Source of the DNA: Calidihabitans tengchongensis
GTDB taxonomy: Bacteria; Sysuimicrobiota; Sysuimicrobiia; Sysuimicrobiales; Kaftiobacteriaceae
NCBI GenBank assembly: GCA_031459615.1
Contig: JAVKIE010000004.1
Span: 124,001-188,000 of the forward strand
DNA: 64,000 nucleotides
Direction: 5' to 3'
The translations under genes and the position numbers were made by a program. The notes under the pieces are model-generated. The model was given only the letters and a program-made list of their open reading frames with translations, made no database searches and was not told where the DNA came from. Shown here piece after piece: positions 1 to 13,233 of this stretch (its first letter is position 1; every line of letters begins with the position of its first letter).

Positions 1-149
1 CCGGGGGCCGCAGGCGCTGCCGGGTTCCCACCGATACCGGGTTGAGAGCCCCGACGGGCGGCCCGCTCATGCGGGCAGGACCGCGCGGCGGGGAACTAAG
101 GTGGTACCGCGGGATCACCCGCCCTTAGGGTGGTCCCGCGGCGTGTTTT
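1..149 (+). promoter_or_regulatory. T-box leader (3' part) of the ilv-leu operon
   Basis: The conserved T-box sequence AAGGTGGTACCGCG lies at 97-110 and would form the antiterminator. It overlaps a strong terminator stem, 107-120 pairing with 128-141 (14 bp with one G-T pair, loop 121-127), followed by GTGTTTT. This is the standard T-box arrangement, in which an uncharged tRNA stabilises the antiterminator and lets transcription enter the operon. Stem I and the specifier codon lie upstream of the window, so the tRNA is not visible; given the genes, Leu, Ile or Val is likely. Confidence 0.93.
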
Positions 150-170
150 CTGACGACCGAGGTGATGGCG

Positions 171-1884
<1,714 letters not shown>

Positions 1885-1892
<8 letters not shown>

Positions 1893-2385
1893 GGGAACCC
1901 ACGCGGCCACCATCTCGGTCCTGGTCCAGAACGCCCCGGGGGTGCTGGTCCGGGTGGCCGGGCTGATCCGCCGGCGGGGGGTGAACATCCACAGCCTGTC
2001 GGTGGGGCCCACCGAGGACCCGTCCGTGTCCCGGATGACCATCGTGGTGGACACGGCCCCCGACCGCACCGAGCAGTTCGCCAAGCAGCTGCGCAAGCTG
2101 GTGGAGGTGCTGCGGGCCACCGCCATCGACGGGCTGCCGACGGTGGACCGGGAGCTGGCGCTGGTCAAGGTCAACGTGACCCCTGGCACGCGGCTGGAGA
2201 TCATGGAGATCGCCAACGTGTTCCGGGCCAGCGTGGTGGACCTGACCGACCGCACCATGACCCTGGAGGTCACCGGCCGGGGCGAGAAGGTGGACGCCTT
2301 CATCGAGCTGCTGAAAAAGTACGGGATCCGCGAGATGGCCCGCACCGGCCAGGTCACCCTGGTGCGGGGAGCGCAGGCAACCTGA
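1885..2385 (+). CDS. ilvN: Acetolactate synthase, small regulatory subunit
   Basis: This 166-residue protein is the regulatory partner of IlvB and confers stimulation and valine feedback control. An N-terminal ACT domain is clear (SVLVQNAPGVLVRVAGLIRR, with NIHSLSVGPTED), followed by the second ALS small-subunit domain from about residue 80. The length matches the IlvH/IlvN family (about 160-175 residues). The gene starts inside the end of ilvB, and a 62-nt spacer separates it from ilvC. Confidence 0.95.
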
Positions 2386-2447
2386 CGCGCCGGGGAGGAG
2401 GTCCGAGGCCCCCGATCCCGGGCGGGACGCGCAAGGAGGCATGGACG

Positions 2448-3473
2448 ATGGCGACCATCTACTACGACCAGGACGCGCCCCTGGACCCGCTGGCGGGCAG
2501 GACCGTGGCCGTCGTCGGCTACGGCAGCCAGGGCCACGCCCACGCCCAGAACCTGCGGGACAGCGGCATCCAGGTGGTGGTGGGGCTGTATCCGGGCGCG
2601 CCGTCCTGGGCCCGGGCCACCGCCGACGGTTTCGAGGTGGCGCCCACGGCCGAGGCGGTGCGCCGGGCGGATGTGGTGGCCATGCTGCTGCCCGACCACG
2701 TGCAGCGGCCGACCTACGAGGCGGAGGTGGCCCCGCACCTGGATCCGGGGGACACGCTGCTGTTCGCCCACGGCTTCAACATCCACTTTCGACAGATCGT
2801 TCCCGCCCCCACCGTGGACGTGGTGATGGTGGCCCCGAAGGCTCCGGGCCACCGGATGCGGGAGCTGTTCACCGAGGGAGTGGGGGTGCCGGCGCTGCTG
2901 GCGGTGCATCAGGACGTGACCGGCCGGGCCCGGGCGACGGCGCTGGCCTACGCCCGGGCGGTGGGGTGCACCCGCGCCGGGGTCATCGAAACCACCTTCA
3001 AGGAGGAGACCGAGACCGACCTGTTCGGGGAGCAGGCGGTGCTGTGCGGGGGGATTGCCAGCCTCATCAAGGCCGGGTTCGAGACCCTGGTGGAGGCCGG
3101 CTACCAGCCCGAGGTGGCCTACTTCGAGTGCCTCCACGAGATGAAGCTCATCGTGGACCTCATCTACGAGGGCGGGCTGTCCTACATGCGGTACTCGGTG
3201 TCCGACACCGCCGAGTACGGCGACTACAGCCGGGGACACCGGATCATCGACGAGAAGGTCCGGGCGGAGATGAAGCGGATCCTGCGGGAGGTCCAGGACG
3301 GCACGTTCGCCCGGGAGTGGGTCAGCGAAAACAGCGCCGGGCGCCCCAACTTCCTGGAGCAGCGCCGCCAGGAGGAACGCCATCCCATCGAGGAGGTCGG
3401 GCGGCGGCTGCGCGCCATGATGCCCTGGCTGAGCCGCCGCAAGAAGGCAGGCGCCCCCGCGCCGGCCTCGTGA
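2448..3473 (+). CDS. ilvC: Ketol-acid reductoisomerase, class I
   Basis: Converts acetolactate to dihydroxyisovalerate by Mg-dependent isomerisation and NAD(P)H reduction. The Rossmann motif GYGSQGHAHAQN is at about residues 25-36, and the C-terminal helical domain carries the metal ligands (TFKEETETDLFGEQ and ECLHEMKLIVDLIYEGG). At 341 residues it is the short class I form. AAGGAGG upstream selects ATG 2448 over the out-of-frame ATG at 2441. The cofactor loop reads GLYPGAPSW where most NADPH enzymes have a GSxS-type loop, so one phosphate-binding serine appears to be alanine and cofactor preference is open. Confidence 0.97.
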   Translation: MATIYYDQDAPLDPLAGRTVAVVGYGSQGHAHAQNLRDSGIQVVVGLYPGAPSWARATADGFEVAPTAEAVRRADVVAMLLPDHVQRPTYEAEVAPHLDPGDTLLFAHGFNIHFRQIVPAPTVDVVMVAPKAPGHRMRELFTEGVGVPALLAVHQDVTGRARATALAYARAVGCTRAGVIETTFKEETETDLFGEQAVLCGGIASLIKAGFETLVEAGYQPEVAYFECLHEMKLIVDLIYEGGLSYMRYSVSDTAEYGDYSRGHRIIDEKVRAEMKRILREVQDGTFAREWVSENSAGRPNFLEQRRQEERHPIEEVGRRLRAMMPWLSRRKKAGAPAPAS

Positions 3474-3487
3474 GGGAGGGACCCGCC

Positions 3488-5035
<1,548 letters not shown>

Positions 5036-5039
5036 GCCG

Positions 5040-6320
5040 ATGGGCATGACCATCACCGAGAAGATCCTGGCCGCCCACGTGGGCGCTCCCTCGGTGCGCC
5101 CCGGGGACCTCATCGACTGCCCGGTGGACTTCGCGTTTGCCAACGACATCACCGCGCCCCTGGCCATCCAGGAATTCCAGAAGATGGGCGTGGATCGGGT
5201 CTTCGATCCCGACCGGGTGGCCTTCGTCCTCGACCACTACGTGCCCAACAAGGACATCGCCTCGGCCCAGCAGTGCAAGGTGACCCGGGAGTTCGTGGCA
5301 TCCCACGGCCTGCCGCACTTCTTCGACGTGGGCCGCGCGGGGATCGCCCACGTGCTGCTGGCCGAGCTGGGTTACGTGGTGCCCGGGGATGTGTTCATCG
5401 GGGCCGACTCCCACACGTGCAACCACGGGGCGCTGGGAGCCTTCGCCACCGGCGTGGGGTCGTCGGACCTGGCAGCCGCCCTGGCCCTGGGCCGCCTGTG
5501 GCTGCGGGTGCCGGAAACGATCCGCATTGTGTTCCGGGGGCGGCCGCGGCGGTGGGTGACCGGCAAGGACCTTGTCCTGACCGTCATCGGCGACATCGGG
5601 GTGGACGGCGCCCGGTACGCCGCCCTCGAGTTTGCCGGGGACACCCTGGCGCACCTGACCATGGACGAGCGGTTCTCCGTGACCAACATGGCGGTCGAGG
5701 CCGGCGCCAAAAACGGCATCATGGAGCCCGACGAGACGACCCTGGCGTGGGTGCGCCCCCGCGCCCGCCGGCCGTTCACCGTCTATCGCAGCGACCCGGA
5801 CGCCGCCTACGCCGACGTGCGGGAGTACGACGCCGCCGCCCTGGACCCGGTGGTGGCGGCTCCCTCCTCGCCGGGCAACGTGGTCTCGGTGCGGGAGGCG
5901 GCCGGGGTGCGGGTGGACCAGTGCTTCATCGGAACCTGCACCAACGGCCGCCTCGAGGACCTGCGGGTCGCCGCCCGCATCCTGGCCGGCCGCCGGGTAC
6001 ACCCCTCCACCCGCCTGCTGGTCATCCCCGCCACTCCGGCCATCTACCGGCAGGCCCTGGAGGAGGGGCTGCTGCAGATCTTCCTGGACGCGGGGGCGGC
6101 GGTCAGCACCTCCACCTGCGGGCCCTGCATCGGCGGCCACATGGGCGTGCTGGCCGACGGCGAGGTGTGCGTCTCGACCAGCAGCCGCAACTTTGTCGGT
6201 CGCATGGGCCACCGGGGCAGCCGCGTGTACCTCAGCAATGCGGCGGTGGCCGCGGCGGCCGCCGTGGCCGGGCGGCTGGTGCACCCCGATGAGGTGGTCG
6301 GGGAGACGGCGGCGGTGTAG
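5040..6320 (+). CDS. leuC: 3-isopropylmalate dehydratase, large subunit
   Basis: Aconitase-family subunit that, with LeuD, isomerises 2- to 3-isopropylmalate through a [4Fe-4S] cluster. Cluster cysteines are visible in GADSHTCNHG, GTCTNGR and TCGPCIGG. At 426 residues it belongs to the shorter type found in archaea and many Bacillota rather than the roughly 465-residue enterobacterial type, so a homoaconitase-like side activity cannot be excluded. The leu context makes isopropylmalate dehydratase by far the likeliest role. It starts 4 nt after leuA and is followed by leuD after 12 nt. Confidence 0.96.
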   Translation: MGMTITEKILAAHVGAPSVRPGDLIDCPVDFAFANDITAPLAIQEFQKMGVDRVFDPDRVAFVLDHYVPNKDIASAQQCKVTREFVASHGLPHFFDVGRAGIAHVLLAELGYVVPGDVFIGADSHTCNHGALGAFATGVGSSDLAAALALGRLWLRVPETIRIVFRGRPRRWVTGKDLVLTVIGDIGVDGARYAALEFAGDTLAHLTMDERFSVTNMAVEAGAKNGIMEPDETTLAWVRPRARRPFTVYRSDPDAAYADVREYDAAALDPVVAAPSSPGNVVSVREAAGVRVDQCFIGTCTNGRLEDLRVAARILAGRRVHPSTRLLVIPATPAIYRQALEEGLLQIFLDAGAAVSTSTCGPCIGGHMGVLADGEVCVSTSSRNFVGRMGHRGSRVYLSNAAVAAAAAVAGRLVHPDEVVGETAAV

Positions 6321-6332
6321 GGGGGAGACGCC

Positions 6333-6836
6333 ATGGCGCTGCGCGGACGGGCCCACGTCGTGGGCGACCACGTGGACACCGACATCATCATCCCGGCCCG
6401 CTACCTGGTCACCACCGATCCGGCCGAGCTGGCCCGGTACGTCTTTGAAGACCTGGATCCCGCCCTGCGGTCCCGCATCGCTCCGGGCGACGTGCTGGTG
6501 GCCGGCGAGAACTTCGGCCAGGGGAGTTCCCGGGAGCATGCCCCCCTGGCCATCAAGGGGGCGGGCATCAGCTGCATCGTGGCGGCGTCGTTCGCCCGGA
6601 TCTTCTACCGGAACGCCTTCAACGTCGGGCTGCCGGTGGTGGAGTGCCGCGAAGCCCGCGGCCGCGTGGCTGACGGCGACGAGCTGGAGGTGGACCTGTC
6701 TGCGGGCACGATTCGCAACCTCACCCGGCAGGAGACCTACACCGGCACGCCCGTGCCGGAGTTCATGCAGCGCCTGCTGGCCGCCGGGGGCCTGGTCGGG
6801 TACGTCCGGGCCGAGCTGGCGCGACGCAGGGCGTAG
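6333..6836 (+). CDS. leuD: 3-isopropylmalate dehydratase, small subunit
   Basis: This 167-residue swivelling-domain partner of LeuC completes the active site. Recognisable motifs are DHVDTDIIIPARYL at the N-terminus and GENFGQGSSREHAPLAIKGAG, the conserved substrate-binding loop, at about residues 55-75. It is the short form that matches the short LeuC. A GGGGAG ribosome site precedes the ATG, and a small ORF follows after 12 nt. Confidence 0.96.
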   Translation: MALRGRAHVVGDHVDTDIIIPARYLVTTDPAELARYVFEDLDPALRSRIAPGDVLVAGENFGQGSSREHAPLAIKGAGISCIVAASFARIFYRNAFNVGLPVVECREARGRVADGDELEVDLSAGTIRNLTRQETYTGTPVPEFMQRLLAAGGLVGYVRAELARRRA

Positions 6837-6848
6837 GGGAGGACGCCG

Positions 6849-7007
6849 ATGGGAGACCTGTCCGCGGGCGCCGAGCGCCTGGAATCGTTGCTGCGGACGC
6901 TGGCCGAGACGCTGGCGCGCGACCTGGGGCGCGAGCCCACAGATCCGGCGGAGCTGCGCTGGGTGATCGAGCGCATCCAGGACACCTTCGACACCCGTGC
7001 CGGCTGA
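6849..7007 (+). CDS. Small 52-residue protein between leuD and leuB
   Basis: An ATG at 6849 preceded by GGGGAGGACGCC opens a 52-codon frame (beginning MGDLSAGAERLES, ending DTFDTRAG) that closes at 7007, 11 nt inside leuB. The peptide is amphipathic and helical-looking, with leucine-rich heptads and acidic/basic pairs, and has no cysteines or membrane segment. The tight spacing and good ribosome site suggest that it is translated and couples leuB translation to leuD. I do not recognise a family, and a purely regulatory coupling peptide is possible. Confidence 0.55.
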   Translation: MGDLSAGAERLESLLRTLAETLARDLGREPTDPAELRWVIERIQDTFDTRAG

Positions 7008-8073
7008 GCTCCGGGTGGCCCTCCTGCCCGGGGACGGCATCGGGCCGGAGGTGATCCGGCACGCGGTCGCCGTCCTGGAAGCCGCCGGGCGGCGGTTCGG
7101 CATCCGGATGGTGTTCAGCGAAGCCGCCGTAGGAGGAGCCGCCCTCGACACGGCCGGCGTGCCCCTGCCCGAGCGGACCCTGGAGATCTGCCGGGCCAGC
7201 GACGCGGTCCTGCTGGGAGCCGTCGGCGGCCCCCGGTGGGATCACCTCCCCGGGCCGGCGCGGCCGGAGGCCGGGCTGTTGCAGCTCCGCCGCGCCCTGG
7301 GGGTCTACGCCAACCTGCGCCCCGTGCGGGTGACGCCCGCCCTGGTGGAGGCCTCCCCCCTGCGCCCCGAGGTGGTGGCCGGGACGGACCTGGTGATCGT
7401 GCGGGAGCTGACCGGGGGGCTGTACTTCGGCCAGCCCCGCGGCCGGACCGCCGACGGAGCCGTGGACACGATGCGGTACTCCGCCCCCGAGGTGGCCCGG
7501 GTGGCACGGGTGGCGATGGCCCTGGCCCGCGCCCGGCGCCGGAAGGTCACCTCGGTGGACAAGGCCAACGTCCTGGAGACCTCCCGTCTGTGGCGGGAGG
7601 TGGTCTCCGCCGAGGCGGCGAAGGCGCCCGACGTGCGGGTGGAACACATGCTGGTGGACACCTGCGCCCTGCAGCTGGTGCGGGCGCCGGCCCAGTTCGA
7701 CGTCGTCGTCACCGAGAACATGTTCGGCGACATCCTCAGCGACGCCGCGGGCGCCGTGGCCGGATCGCTGGGGTTGCTGCCCTCGGCGAGCCTGGGGGAT
7801 CATCCCCCCTCGCTGTACGAACCCGTCCACGGATCCGCCCCCGATCTGGCCGGCAGAGGGGTGGCCAACCCGGTGGGGGCCATCCTCAGCGCCGCGCTGC
7901 TGCTGCGCCACGCCGCCGGGCACGCGGGGGCCGCCCGGGCCGTGGAGGAGGCGGTGGACCGGGTGCTGGCCGCGGGCGTGCGGACGCCCGACCTGGGCGG
8001 GACGGCCTCCACCGCGGAGGTGGGCGCGGCCGTGGTCGAGGCAGTGGGAGCGGACGAGGAGGTGAGGCGATGA
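6997..8073 (+). CDS. leuB: 3-isopropylmalate dehydrogenase
   Basis: NAD-dependent oxidative decarboxylase that makes 2-oxoisocaproate in leucine synthesis. It opens with LRVALLPGDGIGPEV, has the substrate loop RELTGGLYFGQPRG, the catalytic lysine/aspartate region VTSVDKANVLE and the metal aspartates in VVTENMFGDILSD, and ends with the NAD-binding VHGSAPDLAGRGVANPVG. At 358 residues it has normal length. The GTG start lies inside the preceding small ORF, and the stop overlaps the ilvD start as ATGA. Confidence 0.96.
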   Translation: MPAELRVALLPGDGIGPEVIRHAVAVLEAAGRRFGIRMVFSEAAVGGAALDTAGVPLPERTLEICRASDAVLLGAVGGPRWDHLPGPARPEAGLLQLRRALGVYANLRPVRVTPALVEASPLRPEVVAGTDLVIVRELTGGLYFGQPRGRTADGAVDTMRYSAPEVARVARVAMALARARRRKVTSVDKANVLETSRLWREVVSAEAAKAPDVRVEHMLVDTCALQLVRAPAQFDVVVTENMFGDILSDAAGAVAGSLGLLPSASLGDHPPSLYEPVHGSAPDLAGRGVANPVGAILSAALLLRHAAGHAGAARAVEEAVDRVLAAGVRTPDLGGTASTAEVGAAVVEAVGADEEVRR

Positions 8074-9743
8074 GCGCGCCGCTGCGCGCCCGCAGCGCGC
8101 CGATGCTGGATGGCCCGGACCGGGCGCCGGCCCGGGCCTACATGTACGCCCTGGGGTGGACCGAGGAGGACCTGCGCAAGCCCCTGGTGGGCATCGCCAA
8201 TACCTGGATCGAGATGATGCCCTGCAACGTCCACCTGCGCCGGCTCGCGGACGCGGTCCGCGCCGGGGTGCGGGCCGCGGGGGGGACTCCGGTAGAGTTC
8301 AACACCATCGCCATCTCCGACGGCATCTCCATGGGGACGGAGGGCATGCGCACCTCCCTGGTCAGCCGCGAGGTGATCGCCGACTCCATCGAGCTGGTGG
8401 CCCGGGGCTACTCGCTGGACGCCCTGGTGGCGATTTCCGGATGCGACAAGACCATCCCCGGCACCGTGATGGCCCTGGCCCGGCTGGATCTTCCCGCGGT
8501 CATGATTTACGGCGGCTCGATCCTGCCGGGCGAGGTGGACGGGCGGGCGGTGACCATCCAGGACGTCTTCGAGGCGGTCGGCGCCTACCACGCCGGCCGG
8601 ATCACCCTGGAGGAGCTGCGGCGGCTGGAGGCCGCGGCCTGCCCGGGGCCGGGAGCGTGCGGGGGGCAGTTCACCGCCAACACCATGGCGATGGCGTGCG
8701 AGTTCCTGGGGATCTCCCCCCTGGGGGCGAACGAGATTCCCGCGGTCGACGGAGCCAAGGACGGCGCCGCCGAAGCCGTCGGGCGGCTGGCGATGGACGT
8801 CCTCCGGGCGGACCGTCGGCCGCGCCGGATCATCACCCGCCAGGCGCTGGAAAACGCCATCACCGCCGTGGCCAGCAGCGGCGGGTCCACCAACGCCGTG
8901 CTCCACCTGCTGGCCATCGCCCGCGAGGCGGGGGTGGACCTGAGCCTGGACGACTTCGACCGCCTCAGCGCCCGGACGCCTCTGCTGGCCGACCTGCGGC
9001 CCGGGGGCCGGTTCAGCGCGCCCGACCTGTACCGCGCGGGCGGGACCCGCCTGCTGGCCCGGCGGTTGCTGGAGGCCGGGCTGCTGCACGGGGAGGCGCT
9101 GACGATCACCGGGAAGACCCTGGGCGAGGAGGCGGCCGCCGCCCGCGAGACCCCCGGCCAGGAGGTGATCCGCCCGCTGGACCGCCCCCTCAAACCGTGG
9201 GGCGGGCTGGCGATCCTGCGGGGCAACCTCGCCCCGGAGGGGTGCGTGGTCAAGCTGGCGGGAGGGGAACGCCAGCAGCACCGGGGACCGGCCCGGGTGT
9301 TCGACGGGGAGGAGGCCGCATTCGCGGCGGTGCGGAGCGGCGAGGTCCGCCCCGGAGACGTGGTGGTGATCCGCTACGAAGGGCCCGGCGGAGGTCCCGG
9401 CATGCGGGAGATGCTACTGGTGACCGCCGCCCTCGTGGGCGCCGGCCTGGGGGAGTCGGTGGCGCTGGTGACCGACGGCAGGTTCTCAGGAGCCACCCGG
9501 GGGCTCATGGTCGGCCACGTGGCCCCCGAGGCCGCCCGGGGAGGGCCCCTGGCCGCCCTCCGGGACGGCGACGTGATCACCATCGACGTGCCGTCCCGCC
9601 GCCTGGACGTGGACCTGTCGGCGGACGAGATCCGCGCGCGCCTGAGCCGCTGGTCCCCGCCGCCCCCGCGGTACGCCACCGGCGCCCTGGCCAAGTACGC
9701 CCGCCTGGTTTCCTCGGCGGCCGAGGGAGCGGTGACGGGCTGA
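8070..9743 (+). CDS. ilvD: Dihydroxy-acid dehydratase
   Basis: Fe-S dehydratase that makes the 2-oxo acids of valine and isoleucine from dihydroxy acids, supplying 2-oxoisovalerate to LeuA. Cluster and substrate motifs are NTWIEMMPCNVHL, ISGCDKTIPG and CPGPGACGGQFTANTM. The protein is 557 residues, as expected. The ATG at 8070 follows GAGGTGAGGCG and overlaps the leuB stop. The same frame is open far upstream, but only through leuB. It is the last gene of the operon and is followed by a strong hairpin. Confidence 0.97.
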   Translation: MSAPLRARSAPMLDGPDRAPARAYMYALGWTEEDLRKPLVGIANTWIEMMPCNVHLRRLADAVRAGVRAAGGTPVEFNTIAISDGISMGTEGMRTSLVSREVIADSIELVARGYSLDALVAISGCDKTIPGTVMALARLDLPAVMIYGGSILPGEVDGRAVTIQDVFEAVGAYHAGRITLEELRRLEAAACPGPGACGGQFTANTMAMACEFLGISPLGANEIPAVDGAKDGAAEAVGRLAMDVLRADRRPRRIITRQALENAITAVASSGGSTNAVLHLLAIAREAGVDLSLDDFDRLSARTPLLADLRPGGRFSAPDLYRAGGTRLLARRLLEAGLLHGEALTITGKTLGEEAAAARETPGQEVIRPLDRPLKPWGGLAILRGNLAPEGCVVKLAGGERQQHRGPARVFDGEEAAFAAVRSGEVRPGDVVVIRYEGPGGGPGMREMLLVTAALVGAGLGESVALVTDGRFSGATRGLMVGHVAPEAARGGPLAALRDGDVITIDVPSRRLDVDLSADEIRARLSRWSPPPPRYATGALAKYARLVSSAAEGAVTG

Positions 9744-9776
9744 CGACGGCACAGCCGGCGGGCGAGGCCCCCACAA

Positions 9777-9811
9777 CGACCGGGGGCCGCCCGGGCAGCG
9801 GCCCCCGGTCG
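9777..9811. terminator. Hairpin between convergent ilvD and groEL
   Basis: A perfect 14-bp G+C stem (9777-9790 with 9798-9811, 7-nt loop) lies between the ends of two converging genes. There is no clear T-run on either side, so efficiency is uncertain, but its position suggests a shared bidirectional terminator. Confidence 0.65.
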
Positions 9812-9834
9812 CGTCCGGGTCGCGTTCCCGCGGC

Positions 9835-11463
<1,629 letters not shown>

Positions 11464-11485
11464 CGTGACATCCCCCCTTCTTCCG

Positions 11486-11512
11486 TTAGCACTCTCGGCG
11501 GGTAACTGCTAA
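11486..11512. promoter_or_regulatory. CIRCE operator of groEL (HrcA site)
   Basis: TTAGCACTC, nine spacer bases and AACTGCTAA form an imperfect copy of the CIRCE consensus (TTAGCACTC-N9-GAGTGCTAA). The left half is perfect and the right half matches 7 of 9 positions. It lies 22 nt before the groEL start, which is the usual place, so heat-shock repression by HrcA is inferred. Confidence 0.88.
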
Positions 11513-11518
11513 CCAACC

Positions 11519-11547
11519 TTAATATTGGTGGGGGGCGGGCCCGTAAA
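11519..11547 (-). promoter_or_regulatory. Probable groEL promoter
   Basis: On the minus strand TTTACG (11547-11542), a 17-nt spacer and TATTAA (11524-11519) form a moderate sigma-A type promoter. Transcription would begin at about 11512, placing the CIRCE at +1 to +27, a known arrangement. TTGATT, 4 nt further upstream, is an alternative -35. Confidence 0.5.
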
Positions 11548-11589
11548 TCAAGGGGGCACCCGCGCTGGCCGGCGGGCCCGCCCGGCGCC

Positions 11590-11595
11590 TATACT
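11590..11595 (+). promoter_or_regulatory. -10 element directly before the DUF881 gene
   Basis: TATACT ends 9 nt before the ATG at 11605, so a transcript from it would start at or within 2-3 nt of the start codon and be leaderless. I see no good -35 at the right distance. Confidence 0.4.
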
Positions 11596-11604
11596 GGGGG
11601 CAGC

Positions 11605-12327
11605 ATGAGGCTTCGGTGGCCGGTCCGGCGCTGGCAGTGGTTTCTCGCGGGATTCCTGGGGGCGGTGGGCTTTGGCGCCGTCCTGCAACTGCGGGCCGGG
11701 CTGGAGATGCGCCGGGCGGTGGAACTGCCCACGGTCCGGGTCCAGGAGCTGGCGGTCCTGGTCCGCCAGCAGGAAGAGGCGCTGGCGGCCCTGCAGGCCG
11801 AAGTGGATACCCTGCGGCGCACGCTGGCCGAGTACGAGGCGGCGGCGGTCGAGGGGCGCCTGTCGGCGGACACCCTCGCCCGGGAGATCCGGGCCTATGA
11901 GATGGTCCTGGGCCTGGTGGCGGTGGAGGGCCCGGGCGTGCGCGTGCGGGTGGACGACTCCCGCGCCCGGGGCGGCGTGATTCCCGTCGCGGTGGAGGCG
12001 GCCGACCTCAGCGGCCTGGTGAATGAACTGTGGGCGGCCGGCGCCGAGGCCGTGGCGATCAACGGCCGCCGGATCCTGGCCACCACCGGGTTCCGCCAGG
12101 ATGCCGGGGGGCTCAGCGCCGGGGTGTTGCGCCTGCGTCCGCCCTACGACATTCTCGCCATCGGCGACCCGGAAGCGATGCTGGCGGCCCTGAACCTCCG
12201 GGGCGGGTTCGTGGACGGCCTGCGGGCGGTGGGGCTGACCGTGGAGGTGGAGACCCGGCCCACCATCGTCCTGCCTCCCTACCGGGGTCCCCTGGGATTC
12301 CGCTACGCCGTTCCGGCGGCTCCCTGA
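11605..12327 (+). CDS. DUF881 family membrane-anchored protein
   Basis: This 240-residue protein has one N-terminal membrane segment (about residues 12-28), a coiled coil (about 45-85, many Leu/Glu/Gln heptads) and a C-terminal domain of the DUF881 type. Motifs GLVAVEGPGVRVRVDD, LVNELWAAGAEAVAINGRRI and PYDILAIGDPEAM are typical of DUF881. In Bacillota, relatives (YlxW/YlxX) sit in division gene clusters, but their role is not settled. Here it stands alone between groEL and a protease and converges with the latter. A -10 box just before the ATG suggests a leaderless message. Confidence 0.8.
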   Translation: MRLRWPVRRWQWFLAGFLGAVGFGAVLQLRAGLEMRRAVELPTVRVQELAVLVRQQEEALAALQAEVDTLRRTLAEYEAAAVEGRLSADTLAREIRAYEMVLGLVAVEGPGVRVRVDDSRARGGVIPVAVEAADLSGLVNELWAAGAEAVAINGRRILATTGFRQDAGGLSAGVLRLRPPYDILAIGDPEAMLAALNLRGGFVDGLRAVGLTVEVETRPTIVLPPYRGPLGFRYAVPAAP

Positions 12328-12337
12328 CCCCGCGCGG

Positions 12338-13018
12338 CTAGCGGCCCGCCAGCAGGGCGGCGTGAATCTGCTGCGCGGGGACCACCGCGGCGATGTCCTG
12401 CCGGTCCGCCAGAAACCCGACCACCATGCCGATCAGCAGCCCGTCGGCCGCGTCCACCACCGGCGACCCGCTGGTGCCCGGGGCGCTGAACAGGGGGAGG
12501 GCGACGGCCGAGGGGTGGTTGTGGAAGCGGATCTCCCACAGCACCCGCGGGATGCCGGCGTCCGCGACCCGCACGTCCGCGTCGCGGTCGCGCAGCAGGT
12601 ACAGGACCCTGAACGCCCCGGAGGGCAGCGGTTTCCACGCCCGCAGGGCGGGGAGCTGGCCCCGGGGAACCCACAGTGCCATCACGTCCAGGTCCTCCCA
12701 GCGGGCCATGGCCGTGGCGTAGACGGCCTGGCCCGTGGAGACGTGCAGGCGGTAGCGGGCGTCGGGGCGGAAGCAGTGGGCGGCGGTGTAGACCGCGCTG
12801 CGGGACGGTTCGCTCCACCCCACCCACCCGGTGCACACCCCGCGCATCTCGGCGAGTTCCACATCCACCCGCACGGCAACCCGCGCGAGGAGCGCGCGCC
12901 AGCGGTCCTCCTGCGCGGGCGCGGCGCGTCCCACCGAGAGGATCCCCAGCCAGGCCAGCGCCGCGGCCAGGGCACCCGCGCCCGGTCTCCGGGGCATCGG
13001 CAGCACATCGCATCCCAT
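12338..13018 (-). CDS. Secreted trypsin-like serine protease
   Basis: A 226-residue exported peptidase of the chymotrypsin fold (S1/HtrA-like, without a PDZ domain). The catalytic triad is visible: His in TAAHC, Asp in WEDLDVMALW and Ser in PGTSGSPVVD. A signal peptide (MPRRPGAGALAAALAWLGIL..., ending near RAAPA) starts the protein. The frame extends upstream to 13300, but GGAGG eight bases before ATG 13018 marks the likely start; ATG 12997 is the alternative. A Cys pair (one in GVCTGW, one in AAHC) could form the disulphide usual near the active-site His. Substrate is unknown. Confidence 0.82.
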   Translation of the reverse strand: MGCDVLPMPRRPGAGALAAALAWLGILSVGRAAPAQEDRWRALLARVAVRVDVELAEMRGVCTGWVGWSEPSRSAVYTAAHCFRPDARYRLHVSTGQAVYATAMARWEDLDVMALWVPRGQLPALRAWKPLPSGAFRVLYLLRDRDADVRVADAGIPRVLWEIRFHNHPSAVALPLFSAPGTSGSPVVDAADGLLIGMVVGFLADRQDIAAVVPAQQIHAALLAGR

Positions 13019-13199
13019 GCCCGCGGCCTCCGGGAAGGTAGACGGCTTTTCGGGTGGCGCGTGCCTCAAAGACGGGTCCCGGGCACGTGGGGGAGGGGAC
13101 GGTGCGGTGCTCCCCGCCCACGGCGCCCCTGACCGCCCGGAAGAGGGAAGCCGGCGGGGAATCCGTTCCGGCGGCCCCGGACCTTCCCCGCCCTCGACC

Positions 13200-13228
13200 T
13201 TGACAGCCCCGGCGGGGCGTGCTAGGGT
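13200..13228 (+). promoter_or_regulatory. Promoter of the structured leader
   Basis: A perfect TTGACA -35 (13200-13205), a 17-nt spacer and TAGGGT (13223-13228) put the transcription start at about 13234-13236, exactly where the folded leader begins. Confidence 0.7.
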
Positions 13229-13233
13229 GAATT

